A DNA stretch of 34,927 nt, from contig CALCBC010000013.1 of NCBI GenBank assembly GCA_937898525.1, positions 1-34,927 of the forward strand, read 5' to 3'. Position numbers and translations under genes: made by a program. This document shows positions 1-6,914 of the stretch, piece after piece. Within the stretch, counting starts at the first letter, position 1. Each line of letters opens with the position of its first letter. The stretch is from an uncultured Sphingomonadales bacterium. Its GTDB lineage: Bacteria > Pseudomonadota > Alphaproteobacteria > Sphingomonadales > Sphingomonadaceae. The notes under the pieces are model-generated. The model worked only from the letters and a program-made list of their open reading frames with translations, was not told the DNA's origin and did not search any database.

Positions 1-17
1 CCACTGGCTCCCACAGC

Positions 18-371
18 TCAATCGGATCCCTCGGGATCGTGGACGCGGGCGAAGCGCCCAACACCCTCCATCTCCTCCTCGTGCGACACCTCTACGCCCC
101 CGGCGCGCAGGTCGGCGAGCAATCCATCGAGATCGCGTACGCGGAAGTTGACCATCGCCTGCCGGTCGGCGGCGAAATAGGTCGTGTCGGCCTTGAACGG
201 CTCGAACACCATGGGTCCGCCCTCCTGGTACCAGGCCGATTCGTTCGAATGGCCGGTTGCAGGATCGAAACCGATCCCACCCCCTACCCCGAGGCGCTCA
301 CGGTACCAGGCCTTCAGTACCTCGGGATCCTTCGCGCGGAAGAAGTATCCGCCCATTCCGATGACCGGCAT
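18..371 (-). CDS. VOC (glyoxalase/bleomycin-resistance fold) family protein, 3' end frameshifted
   Basis: A 117-residue single-domain vicinal-oxygen-chelate protein; substrate unknown. The N-terminus (GGYFFRAKDPEVLKAWYRERLG) reads as the usual first beta strand and helix, followed by a VFEPF strand and VNFRVRDLDGLLADLRAGGVEV. The open frame ends in HDPEGSD and then TGA. Directly after this, one frame over, the bases at 1-15 encode IELWEP, the normal VOC ending that carries a metal-ligand glutamate. The reading frame therefore appears broken by a one-base gain or two-base loss near position 20, either a real mutation or a base-call error at the window edge. The ATG at 371 has a good ribosome-binding site (AGGGAGG). 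It lies 64 bases downstream of murA on the same strand and may be cotranscribed with it. The family call is firm; intactness is not. Confidence 0.8.
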   Translation of the reverse strand: MPVIGMGGYFFRAKDPEVLKAWYRERLGVGGGIGFDPATGHSNESAWYQEGGPMVFEPFKADTTYFAADRQAMVNFRVRDLDGLLADLRAGGVEVSHEEEMEGVGRFARVHDPEGSD

Positions 372-435
372 GCTCGCCTCCCTGTCCGACCTGCGGACCG
401 TCGCCGACGAGACTGCCCGGTTTGTCCCTGCGGCG

Positions 436-1728
436 CTACTTGACCCACTTCACGTCGGCGCCGAGTGCGACGAAGTTGTCGACGAAGCCGGGATGCGCGC
501 GGCGGATCGGGTCGGCGTCGAGGATCGTCGATTCGCCCTCGATCGACGAGGCGACCATCAGCAGCGCGATCGCCACGCGAATGATGTACGGGCTGGTCAC
601 CGTCGCGGGAGCCAGCTCGCCGCCGCCGAAAGTGATCAGCCGGTGCGGATCGCACAGCAGCGTGTGCGCACCAAACAGCGCCAGCTCGGTGTGCCAGGTC
701 AGGCCGCCCTCGTAGACCTTGTTCCAGAACATCGTCTCGCCCTCGGCCTTGACCCCGAGCGCGATGAAGATCGGCAGCAGGTCGGCCGGGATGTAGGGCC
801 AGGGGGCCGCCTCGACCTTGGTGATCAGGTGCGAAGTGAAGTTCTCCTCGACCTTGAGCCGCGGCGGCGCTTCGAGCCGCGACCAGCCGTTCTCGTGCCG
901 TACCCGCGCGCCGAACTTGGCGAATGTCCGGTCGATCAGGTCGAAGTGCTCGGGATGGTCGTTGCGCACCGCGATGTCGCCGCCGGTGACGGCAGCTAGC
1001 GCGAGAAAAGTCGCGACCTCGTGGAAGTCGTCGGAGAACGTGTAGTCCGCCCCGCCGAGCTTCGGCCCACCCTCGACCGAAACCATCGAGGTTCCCTTGC
1101 CGACGATCTTCGCTCCCATCAGCTCGAGGAAGGAACACATCTCCTGCACGTGCGGCTCGCACGCGGCATTGATGATCTGCGAAGTGCCCTTCACCGTCAG
1201 AGCGCTGAGGATGAAGTTCTCGGTCGTGGTGACCGAGGCGTACTCGAGCCACATCCGCGTCGCCTGCCCGGTGCCGGTTACGCGGAAGACGATCTCATGC
1301 CCGGTCTGGCTGACCTCGGCACCGAACGCGCGGAACACGGCGACGTGCGGATCGATCTCGCGCGCGCCCAGCGTGCAGCCCTTGACCTCATGCTCGAGCC
1401 GCGCCTCGCCGAGGCGCACGAGCAGACCGGGGATCATCATGATCGAGGCACGCATGGCCTGCGGCAGGCGGGCCTTTGACTGCGGCGAGATCGTCGAGTG
1501 ATCGATGTCGAGGCGCTTGGCCTTCTTGTCCCAGGTCACCGTCGATCCGAGCTCCCCGAAGAACTCGACGATCCGCGTGACGTCGGTGATCTCGGGCACG
1601 TTGCGCAGCGTGATCGGCCCGTCGCTGAGCAACGTCGAGCACAGCACGGGCAGGACGGCGTTCTTGTTGGCAGAGGGTTCCACGCGGCCGGACAGCGGCC
1701 TGCCGCCCCGGACGATCAGTGCGGTCAT
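436..1728 (-). CDS. murA: UDP-N-acetylglucosamine 1-carboxyvinyltransferase (MurA-type), divergent
   Basis: A 430-residue EPSP-synthase-fold enzyme. MurA transfers enolpyruvate from PEP to UDP-GlcNAc in the first committed step of peptidoglycan synthesis, in the cytoplasm. Key MurA features are visible: the N-terminal KNAVLPVL (Lys22), AMRAS (Arg93), the mobile loop KGCTLGAREIDPH with the catalytic cysteine at 118, and PADLLPIF, matching the catalytic-Asp segment PTDMQAQF of E. coli. It is divergent elsewhere: the family's DRIETGT becomes DDFHEVAT, and the ATDLRAS region becomes SPYIIRVA, losing one Asp while keeping the Arg. Length is close to the usual 419. The ATG follows the folE stop with no gap (TGA then ATG), so translation is probably coupled. 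It may be a second, specialised MurA copy rather than the main housekeeping one. Confidence 0.85.
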   Translation of the reverse strand: MTALIVRGGRPLSGRVEPSANKNAVLPVLCSTLLSDGPITLRNVPEITDVTRIVEFFGELGSTVTWDKKAKRLDIDHSTISPQSKARLPQAMRASIMMIPGLLVRLGEARLEHEVKGCTLGAREIDPHVAVFRAFGAEVSQTGHEIVFRVTGTGQATRMWLEYASVTTTENFILSALTVKGTSQIINAACEPHVQEMCSFLELMGAKIVGKGTSMVSVEGGPKLGGADYTFSDDFHEVATFLALAAVTGGDIAVRNDHPEHFDLIDRTFAKFGARVRHENGWSRLEAPPRLKVEENFTSHLITKVEAAPWPYIPADLLPIFIALGVKAEGETMFWNKVYEGGLTWHTELALFGAHTLLCDPHRLITFGGGELAPATVTSPYIIRVAIALLMVASSIEGESTILDADPIRRAHPGFVDNFVALGADVKWVK

Positions 1729-2337
1729 TCAGTATCCCATCAACTTGAGCACTTCCTCGCGGCTCTTGGAATCGCGGCGGAAGATTCCCATGACCCGGCT
1801 GGTGACCATGTTGACCCCGGGCGTGCGCACGCCGCGCGCGGTCATGCAGGCATGGCTCGCTTCAATCACCACCGCCACGCCGCGCGGCTCGAGGTTGTCC
1901 CAGATGCACTGCGCGACCTCGGCGGTCAGCTTCTCCTGGATCTGTAGGCGGCGGGCGTAGGCGTGCAGCACCCGGGCGAGCTTCGAGATCCCGACCACGC
2001 GATCGGTCGGCAGATAGGCGATCGCCGCCTTGCCGATGATCGGGGCCATGTGATGCTCGCAGTGGCTCTGGAACGGGATGTCCTTGAGCAGCACGATCTC
2101 GTCGTAGCCGCCGACCTCCTCGAACATCCGGCTCAGATGGCTCGCCGGATCCTCCTCGTAGCCCTGGCAGTATTCCTTCCACGCGCGCGCGACGCGCTGC
2201 GGCGTGTCGCGCAGACCTTCGCGTTCCGGATCGTCGCCGGCCCAGCGGATCAGGGTGCGGACGGCTTCCTGCACCTCCTCGGGCACGGGCGGCTTGCCGC
2301 GCGGATCGTCCTCGTCGGGACCGACGAGGCTACTCAT
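1729..2337 (-). CDS. folE: GTP cyclohydrolase I
   Basis: A 202-residue cytoplasmic enzyme that converts GTP to 7,8-dihydroneopterin triphosphate, the first step of tetrahydrofolate (and pterin) synthesis. The zinc site is visible as Cys93 and His96 in SHCEHHMAPI, and Cys164 in SHACMTARG. The conserved QIQEKLT and GVVGISKLAR-like (VVGISKLARVLHAYARRLQ) blocks and the C-terminal RTPGVNMVTS motif are all present. The length is normal for the type I enzyme. The ATG at 2337 starts 12 bases after the stop of the phospholipase D-like gene, and the gene is followed without a gap by murA, so it sits inside a minus-strand operon. Nothing suggests a defect. Confidence 0.96.
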   Translation of the reverse strand: MSSLVGPDEDDPRGKPPVPEEVQEAVRTLIRWAGDDPEREGLRDTPQRVARAWKEYCQGYEEDPASHLSRMFEEVGGYDEIVLLKDIPFQSHCEHHMAPIIGKAAIAYLPTDRVVGISKLARVLHAYARRLQIQEKLTAEVAQCIWDNLEPRGVAVVIEASHACMTARGVRTPGVNMVTSRVMGIFRRDSKSREEVLKLMGY

Positions 2338-2349
2338 GGGCCCGCCCGA

Positions 2350-3897
2350 TCATGACGTGCCGCGCTTCTTGCTTCGCTTCATGGCACGCGCCAATAAGCC
2401 GCCCCGGCGCAAAAGGCCACGCCTTGCCGGCCTGATCCTGAACATCTCGGCCGGTTCCTCGGGATCGAGCATCTGGCGGTCGACCATCTCGATCTGGAGA
2501 TCGGTCAGCTCCTCGGGCTCGTAGCGGCGCAGGTGCCGCGCATTGCGGCGGCCAAGCGCCTCGATCATCCCGGCCATCGAGCCGGCCTTCTCGATCAGGC
2601 CGCCGACCTCGTCCGGCTCGAGCCCGCAATGCTCGGCGAGGAGCGAATGGCGCAGGGCGCGAATCGCCTCGCTACAGCGGGCATTGGCCGGCCGCTCACA
2701 ATCGATGAACACGTCGCACTCGCTGTCGAGCCCCATCGAGCGGTTGTTGAAGTTCGCCGAGCCAATCCGCAGGATCTCATCGTCGACGATCAGAAGCTTA
2801 GCGTGGACGTAGATCGGCGTTTCGCCGCTGTAAGGAAGGAACAGCCGGAACTTGGCTTGCCGGTCGACGTCCAGGATCGAGCGCACGAGCCGTGCACGCG
2901 CCGGATCCATCACCGTCGATTCGATCCACCCGTCCGCTGTCTCAGGGTTGATGATGACGATCTCCGGAGGATCGTCCGCGGCCAGGCGGGCGCACATCGC
3001 TTCGGCAATCTGGCGCGAGGCGAAGTACTGGCTTTCAGCGTAGATGAAGCGCTTCGCCCGGCCGATCTGCTCGGCGAACAGCGTCTCGATTTCCTTGACG
3101 CCGGGATCGTCCTCGTATTCGGCCCGAGTGCGGGCGATGCCTATCTCGACGTTCTCGAAGTGCGGTTCGAGACCGTCGGGCCATGCGCTCGCCTCCGACG
3201 ACTCCACTGGCCCGAGTGGCTCGTGGCCGGCGCGCCGCCAGCGATCGCGGGCGAGCTCGTCGAGCGCACCGGCGGCCGGGCCTTCGATCATCATCGTCAT
3301 GTCGTGCCACGGGCCGTAGCGCCGCCCGCCGAGACGCCTGCGGCGGGAATCGTGCTCGAGGTGCTCGCGCGTGTCCCAGCGCTTGTCGGTCATGTCGATT
3401 CCGCCGCACACGGCGAGCTTGTCGTCGATCACCGCTATCTTCTGGTGATGGCTGCAGCCGACCGGATGCGCACTGTCGAACTCGAGGTCGATGCGCCGGC
3501 GCCGCAGCCAGCGCAGGAGGTCGAGCATCATTGCCCCGCGCGTGGCAATCTCGAACGAGCCGATGCCCCACTTGAGGATGCGCACCTCGAGCGTGCGGCA
3601 GTGGCGGGTGAGCCAGGGAATAAAGCTGCCGAGCCGCGACGGATGCTCGCGCTTCCATCCCTTTTGCCACCAGCGGCGGCCGTGCGTCAGGTGGATGCGG
3701 GTGTCGAAGTCCCAGCCGATCAGCAGGATGCGCTGGCGCGCCTTGAGCATCGCCTGCTGCATCAGGTCGAAGTACTCCTCGGCGTCGACGATCACGCGGA
3801 CCCGCGTGGCCATCGCGTAGCGCCAGACGCCAGGCTCCACGGAGCTGTCGTCGAACGCGCCGTCCGCCTGCGATGTCGCGTCCGTCTCGCGCCCCAC
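2350..3897 (-). CDS. Phospholipase D-like / cardiolipin synthase-like protein with two HKD motifs
   Basis: A 515-residue member of the phospholipase D superfamily, which acts on phosphodiester bonds of phospholipids through two HxKx4D half-sites. Both are intact: HQKIAVID at residues 151-158 and HAKLLIVD at 365-372, each followed by the usual Gly/Ser-Asn segment (GGIDMTDKRWDT; GSANFNNRSMGLDSE). No signal peptide or membrane helix is seen, unlike classical ClsA. The C-terminus is strongly basic (RRGLLRRGGLLARAMKRSKKR), which could bind membranes. The chosen start is GTG at 3897, 6 bases after the hemerythrin stop, because the family retains the ExGxxxWR segment upstream of the only nearby ATG (codon 29). 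It lies between the hemerythrin gene and folE in one transcription direction. The lipid substrate is not predictable. Confidence 0.88.
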   Translation of the reverse strand: MGRETDATSQADGAFDDSSVEPGVWRYAMATRVRVIVDAEEYFDLMQQAMLKARQRILLIGWDFDTRIHLTHGRRWWQKGWKREHPSRLGSFIPWLTRHCRTLEVRILKWGIGSFEIATRGAMMLDLLRWLRRRRIDLEFDSAHPVGCSHHQKIAVIDDKLAVCGGIDMTDKRWDTREHLEHDSRRRRLGGRRYGPWHDMTMMIEGPAAGALDELARDRWRRAGHEPLGPVESSEASAWPDGLEPHFENVEIGIARTRAEYEDDPGVKEIETLFAEQIGRAKRFIYAESQYFASRQIAEAMCARLAADDPPEIVIINPETADGWIESTVMDPARARLVRSILDVDRQAKFRLFLPYSGETPIYVHAKLLIVDDEILRIGSANFNNRSMGLDSECDVFIDCERPANARCSEAIRALRHSLLAEHCGLEPDEVGGLIEKAGSMAGMIEALGRRNARHLRRYEPEELTDLQIEMVDRQMLDPEEPAEMFRIRPARRGLLRRGGLLARAMKRSKKRGTS

Positions 3898-3903
3898 CCG
3901 GCC

Positions 3904-4383
3904 CTAGTCCTTGGCGTCTTCGAGCTTTTCGGGCGTCACTTCGGCTTCGGCGCGCTCGGCCTCCTTCCGCCGGTCGAACACCGCGCGCATGAACGCGACG
4001 TCCTCGTCGGTCAGGTAGCGGGCGAAATCGGGGAAGTGCTCGTCCTCCTCTTCCTCGATGTGGTGCAGGTAACGATGGCGCAGGTGTTCGAACTTCTCCT
4101 GCCACTCGGCGCCGTTCGGCGTGGCGGCGAGGTCGTTGAGCAGGTCGTCGATTTCCTTGTGTTCGGCGACCGAATGACGCGTCTCCTCGGTCGTCTCCGG
4201 CTTGCGCAGCATCGTCGAATAGAGCGCCTGCTCCTCGGCTGCGGCGTGGGCCTTCAGTTCCTTGGTCAGGCGCTCGAACAGCAGAGCGTCGGCACTGCCC
4301 TCTCCGTCCAGACGGGCGAAAAGATCCCGGTGCAGGTCATGATCCCGCTTGAGCCTGTCGAAGATATCCGAATGTCCGGCCAC
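3904..4383 (-). CDS. Hemerythrin HHE cation-binding domain protein
   Basis: A 159-residue four-helix-bundle protein, expected to bind a di-iron (or other metal) centre for oxygen, nitric oxide or peroxide sensing or detoxification. Metal-ligand candidates occur in the expected order: HDLH near the N-terminus, HAAAEEQALY, HKEIDDLL and HHIEEEEDEHFP. The C-terminal 30 residues are charged and probably disordered. Translation starts at a GTG preceded by a strong AGGAGG (4390-4395). That site lies within an inverted repeat ending one base before the GTG (see 4384-4417). The gene is followed after 6 bases by the phospholipase D-like gene. A stress or membrane-repair role is inference. Confidence 0.9.
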   Translation of the reverse strand: MAGHSDIFDRLKRDHDLHRDLFARLDGEGSADALLFERLTKELKAHAAAEEQALYSTMLRKPETTEETRHSVAEHKEIDDLLNDLAATPNGAEWQEKFEHLRHRYLHHIEEEEDEHFPDFARYLTDEDVAFMRAVFDRRKEAERAEAEVTPEKLEDAKD

Positions 4384-4417
4384 GCCTGTCCTCCTGAACC
4401 TCCGTCAGGAAACAGGC
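4384..4417 (-). promoter_or_regulatory. Hairpin occluding the ribosome-binding site of the hemerythrin gene
   Basis: On the minus strand, GCCTGT pairs with ACAGGC (6 bp) and the inner CCTGA pairs with TCAGG (5 bp). The AGGAGG Shine-Dalgarno runs through the 3' side of this two-part stem, and the GTG start follows immediately. In mRNA this would hide the ribosome-binding site until it melts or is opened by a translating ribosome. No function has been tested. The pairing is seen directly; a regulatory role is inferred. Confidence 0.4.
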
Positions 4418-4467
4418 CAGCGGGAACGCGGTTCCGCGGGTATCGCCGCGAGGTGGCGGCCGGCCGG

Positions 4468-5634
4468 TCAATCGATGGTGAAGATGCTGCGCTGGATGTG
4501 CCGCACGCCGCCGTTTGCCTGGACCGGATCGTCCTTGCTGTTGAAGTAGTAGAGCGTACCGATGGTCCGCTCGTCGACCAGCCACGAGTTCGGATAGCCG
4601 AGGTCCCAGCTCCCGCCGTCGTCGCGGACGATGATCTCCGGCCCCCAGGTCTTGCCGCCGTCCTCGCTGACCGTGGCGCGGATGCCGGCCGGCATAAGGC
4701 GGTAGCCGTAAACCGCGACGATCCTCCCGTCGGGCATCGGCACGAGGTTACCGGGTGCGCCGAAGTCGTTGATGCGGCTGAGGAAGCCCCAAGTGTCGCC
4801 GCCATCGTCGGAGTAGAACACCTCGCTCCACATCACCCCGGTCGGGTCGCGCTGGCAGCGCGTGATGCACAGGATGCGCCCATTCGGTAGCAGGTAGCCG
4901 CGCGGGTAGAACCAGCGGTGGCCGACGAAGGCGACGCTCGGGTCGTCGTAGTCGCCGTCGGCATTTCCGAACGGGTCCTCGCGCGGGACGATGTACGACA
5001 TGAAGTGGAATTCGCGCCCCTCGTTGGTGCTGCCGTAGACCAGCGGGCGCCGGTGGCTATTGTCCTTGTCGACCGAGAACAGGAACATCAGCAGCCGGCC
5101 GTCGGGCCGCACCAGCGTCGAATTGACGCCGGTGGTCGACGGCAGGTGATCGAGCGGCACGAGGATCGTCTCGCCCCAGGTCTGCCCCCCGTCGCGCGAC
5201 AGGCGGGCGGTGGCCTGGGTGCCGGCGGTGGCAAAGCCGCCCATGCTGCCGCTCGAGACCAGCACGTTCGAATCGAGGTAGTCGACCGGCTCCGAGAAGC
5301 GGGTCGGCATTTCCTCCCGCGACAGCCCCCTGCCCTCGCCGCCCGGGCCCGCCATCACGTTGTACTGAGGCGCTTCCCAGGTCCGGCCGCGATCGCGCGA
5401 GCGCACGGTCACGGTGCGCGGGTTGCTGCTGTTGCGGCCGAGCACATCGTGGCGGATCGCATCGCCGCTGGCGTAGGAGACGTTGCGGGTCGCGAAGTTG
5501 GCGATCAGCGTGCCGTCGGCCGTCTCCCAGAAACCGCTGGTGAACGGCCACGAGCAGAACTCATCCTCCCGCCGGTAGACGACGGCATGATCGACCTGGC
5601 TTGGCGCCCTCGGCGCGGCGTAGCGTATGGCCAA
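4468..5634 (-). CDS. Asp-box (BNR, sialidase-fold) protein 1, without signal peptide
   Basis: A 388-residue beta-propeller protein of the sialidase superfamily. Four Asp boxes are visible: SRDRGRTW, SRDGGQTW, SDDGGDTW and SEDGGKTW. The arginine-bearing RIP motif of true neuraminidases is absent; the equivalent stretch reads TSGFWETADGTLIANF. A glycosidase on sialic acid is therefore unlikely and the substrate is unknown. It is closely related to the paralog at 9171-10442 (shared DHAVVYRRED, GHRWFYPRGYLLP, GYRLMPAGIRA) but begins where the mature part of that paralog would begin, so it lacks an export signal. The start is TTG, preceded by GACGAGGAG at good spacing and 32 bases after the stop of the Tat-exported amidohydrolase. 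It may be cytoplasmic, or exported as a passenger of a partner protein. Confidence 0.82.
   Translation of the reverse strand: MAIRYAAPRAPSQVDHAVVYRREDEFCSWPFTSGFWETADGTLIANFATRNVSYASGDAIRHDVLGRNSSNPRTVTVRSRDRGRTWEAPQYNVMAGPGGEGRGLSREEMPTRFSEPVDYLDSNVLVSSGSMGGFATAGTQATARLSRDGGQTWGETILVPLDHLPSTTGVNSTLVRPDGRLLMFLFSVDKDNSHRRPLVYGSTNEGREFHFMSYIVPREDPFGNADGDYDDPSVAFVGHRWFYPRGYLLPNGRILCITRCQRDPTGVMWSEVFYSDDGGDTWGFLSRINDFGAPGNLVPMPDGRIVAVYGYRLMPAGIRATVSEDGGKTWGPEIIVRDDGGSWDLGYPNSWLVDERTIGTLYYFNSKDDPVQANGGVRHIQRSIFTID
4480..4515. repeat. 36-bp exact direct repeat, copy 1 (in Asp-box gene 1)
   Basis: This stretch, near the 3' end of Asp-box gene 1, is identical base for base to 9183-9218 in Asp-box gene 3, and a further 25-base identical stretch follows a few bases later in both. 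The copies are in the same orientation, 4.7 kb apart. They reflect gene duplication and offer a site for homologous recombination. The corresponding part of Asp-box gene 2 (near 6918) has diverged. Confidence 0.85.
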
Positions 5635-5665
5635 GGCTCGGCTCCTCGTCAGCGGACGCAGCGCC

Positions 5666-6682
5666 TCAGGCGCGGGCCGGGCCCCTGCCGCCCGGTACGT
5701 GGATCTTCGCAGCGGTGTTGTAGAACAGGTCGCGCTGCTGCTGCTCGGTCAACCCGGAAGCGGAATCGAGCGCGTACTGGACCCACATGAACATGCTGCC
5801 CGGAGTGTTGCCGACGTCGCTGCCCCAGGTCATCTGATCGGCGCCAAACGTCTCCACCATGTGCTCGAGGAACGGCTTCAGCGACACGTCCGCGGCGTGG
5901 AGCTGCTCGATCAGCAGGGTCGTGTACTTGTAGTAGACGTTCTTGTGCTGCGTCAGCGCCCGGTGCTGCGGCGAAAGCCCGAAGTTCGGGCCGAGCTCGG
6001 GCCGCGGGAAGCCGATGTGGTCGAGCAGGATGTTGACGTTCGGATAGCGCTCCGCGTGCTGCGCCACCTTGGCCATCGCGCCCGGCGTGTCGCCACCGAT
6101 CGGCATCAGCACGACCAGCAGGCCGAGGCGGTTCGCCGCCTCCCATGCCGGAGCGGCCGCGTCGGAGAGGAACACGAAGTCGCTGCTGGGCGCGCCGGGC
6201 CCCGCGGGCTGTCCGTCGGCCCGGGTCGGCGAACCGGTGAAGCGCACGCCGGCGATGCGGTTCTCGCGGGCCATCTTCTCGAGCTGGGCCGGCGTGTCCT
6301 CCGCCACGGGATCGAGGATCACCACGGGGATGATGCGGTCGGGATGCTCGGCCGAAATGTCGAGCAGGTAGCGGTTGTCGAACCGGTAGGTGCTCGAATA
6401 CTGGACGCCGGCTCCCTTCTCGATGCCGCATTCGTCCCAGAACGCGAAGACTTCCTTCGGCGTCTGCGGATAACGCATCGCCTTGGCGACCATGATTTCG
6501 GGGCCGTAGCGCGCGGTCCGCGCGTTGAACGGGTACTTGTCGACGTCGTTGGTGTAGAAGTGCCCGTGGGTGTCGAACAGCTTGTACGGCGGCACGATGA
6601 CATGGGCCGACGCCGAACGCGGCAATGCGGCGACGCCGGCGGCCGCGAGGCCCGTGCCGAGAAGCGTGCGACGATCGATCAT
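5666..6682 (-). CDS. Tat-exported amidohydrolase-2 family metal-dependent hydrolase
   Basis: A 338-residue TIM-barrel hydrolase of the amidohydrolase_2 group, which includes 2-pyrone-4,6-dicarboxylate lactonase, sugar lactonases and ACMSD-type decarboxylases. Metal-site signatures are DTHGH (His39, His41), LLDHIGFP (His222) and TWGSDVGN (Asp289). The N-terminus MIDRRTLLGTGLAAAGVAAL with ASA before residue 27 is a twin-arginine signal, so the enzyme should work in the periplasm. The ATG at 6682 was chosen over an upstream in-frame ATG because it begins the Tat signal and has AAGGAG upstream. The Asp-box protein 1 gene follows after 32 bases, with a ribosome-binding site in the gap, so the two are likely cotranslated. 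Reaction (lactone opening versus decarboxylation) is undetermined. Confidence 0.85.
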   Translation of the reverse strand: MIDRRTLLGTGLAAAGVAALPRSASAHVIVPPYKLFDTHGHFYTNDVDKYPFNARTARYGPEIMVAKAMRYPQTPKEVFAFWDECGIEKGAGVQYSSTYRFDNRYLLDISAEHPDRIIPVVILDPVAEDTPAQLEKMARENRIAGVRFTGSPTRADGQPAGPGAPSSDFVFLSDAAAPAWEAANRLGLLVVLMPIGGDTPGAMAKVAQHAERYPNVNILLDHIGFPRPELGPNFGLSPQHRALTQHKNVYYKYTTLLIEQLHAADVSLKPFLEHMVETFGADQMTWGSDVGNTPGSMFMWVQYALDSASGLTEQQQRDLFYNTAAKIHVPGGRGPARA

Positions 6683-6914
6683 CCTCAGTGTCTCCTTCCC
6701 CAAAACCGGTCCGGCGAGCCGCTGTTGCTGGCCCACGACCGCACCCTGCCGCACTCCGGGCTAGCCGCTCGAGGGCGCGAGGACTTGCTTGCAGCGGCGT
6801 TGCGATGAAATGGCGCTGGCACGAGCTCTATGGTCGCCCCGCAGTATCGATGTGGCCGCGATCCGCTCGTCGCGCTCTGGTCCACTGTCAACGTCACGAT
6901 CACCGGATACCCCG
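6683..6914. other. Intergenic region, probable weak promoter for the amidohydrolase/Asp-box 1 pair
   Basis: These 232 bases separate two minus-strand genes within an otherwise packed run. On the minus strand a perfect TTGACA occurs at 6886-6891, but no convincing -10 element lies 16-19 bases beyond it. No strong hairpin or small gene was seen. A separate promoter here is plausible from the spacing alone. Confidence 0.3.

Noticed and set aside
2533..4890. Plus-strand open frame of 785 codons
   Set aside because: It runs antisense to the phospholipase D-like, hemerythrin and Asp-box 1 genes, has no family signature and reflects the high GC content.
6886..6891. Perfect TTGACA as a promoter -35 on the minus strand
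   Set aside because: No acceptable -10 element occurs 16-19 bases downstream, so it is noted only within the intergenic entry.
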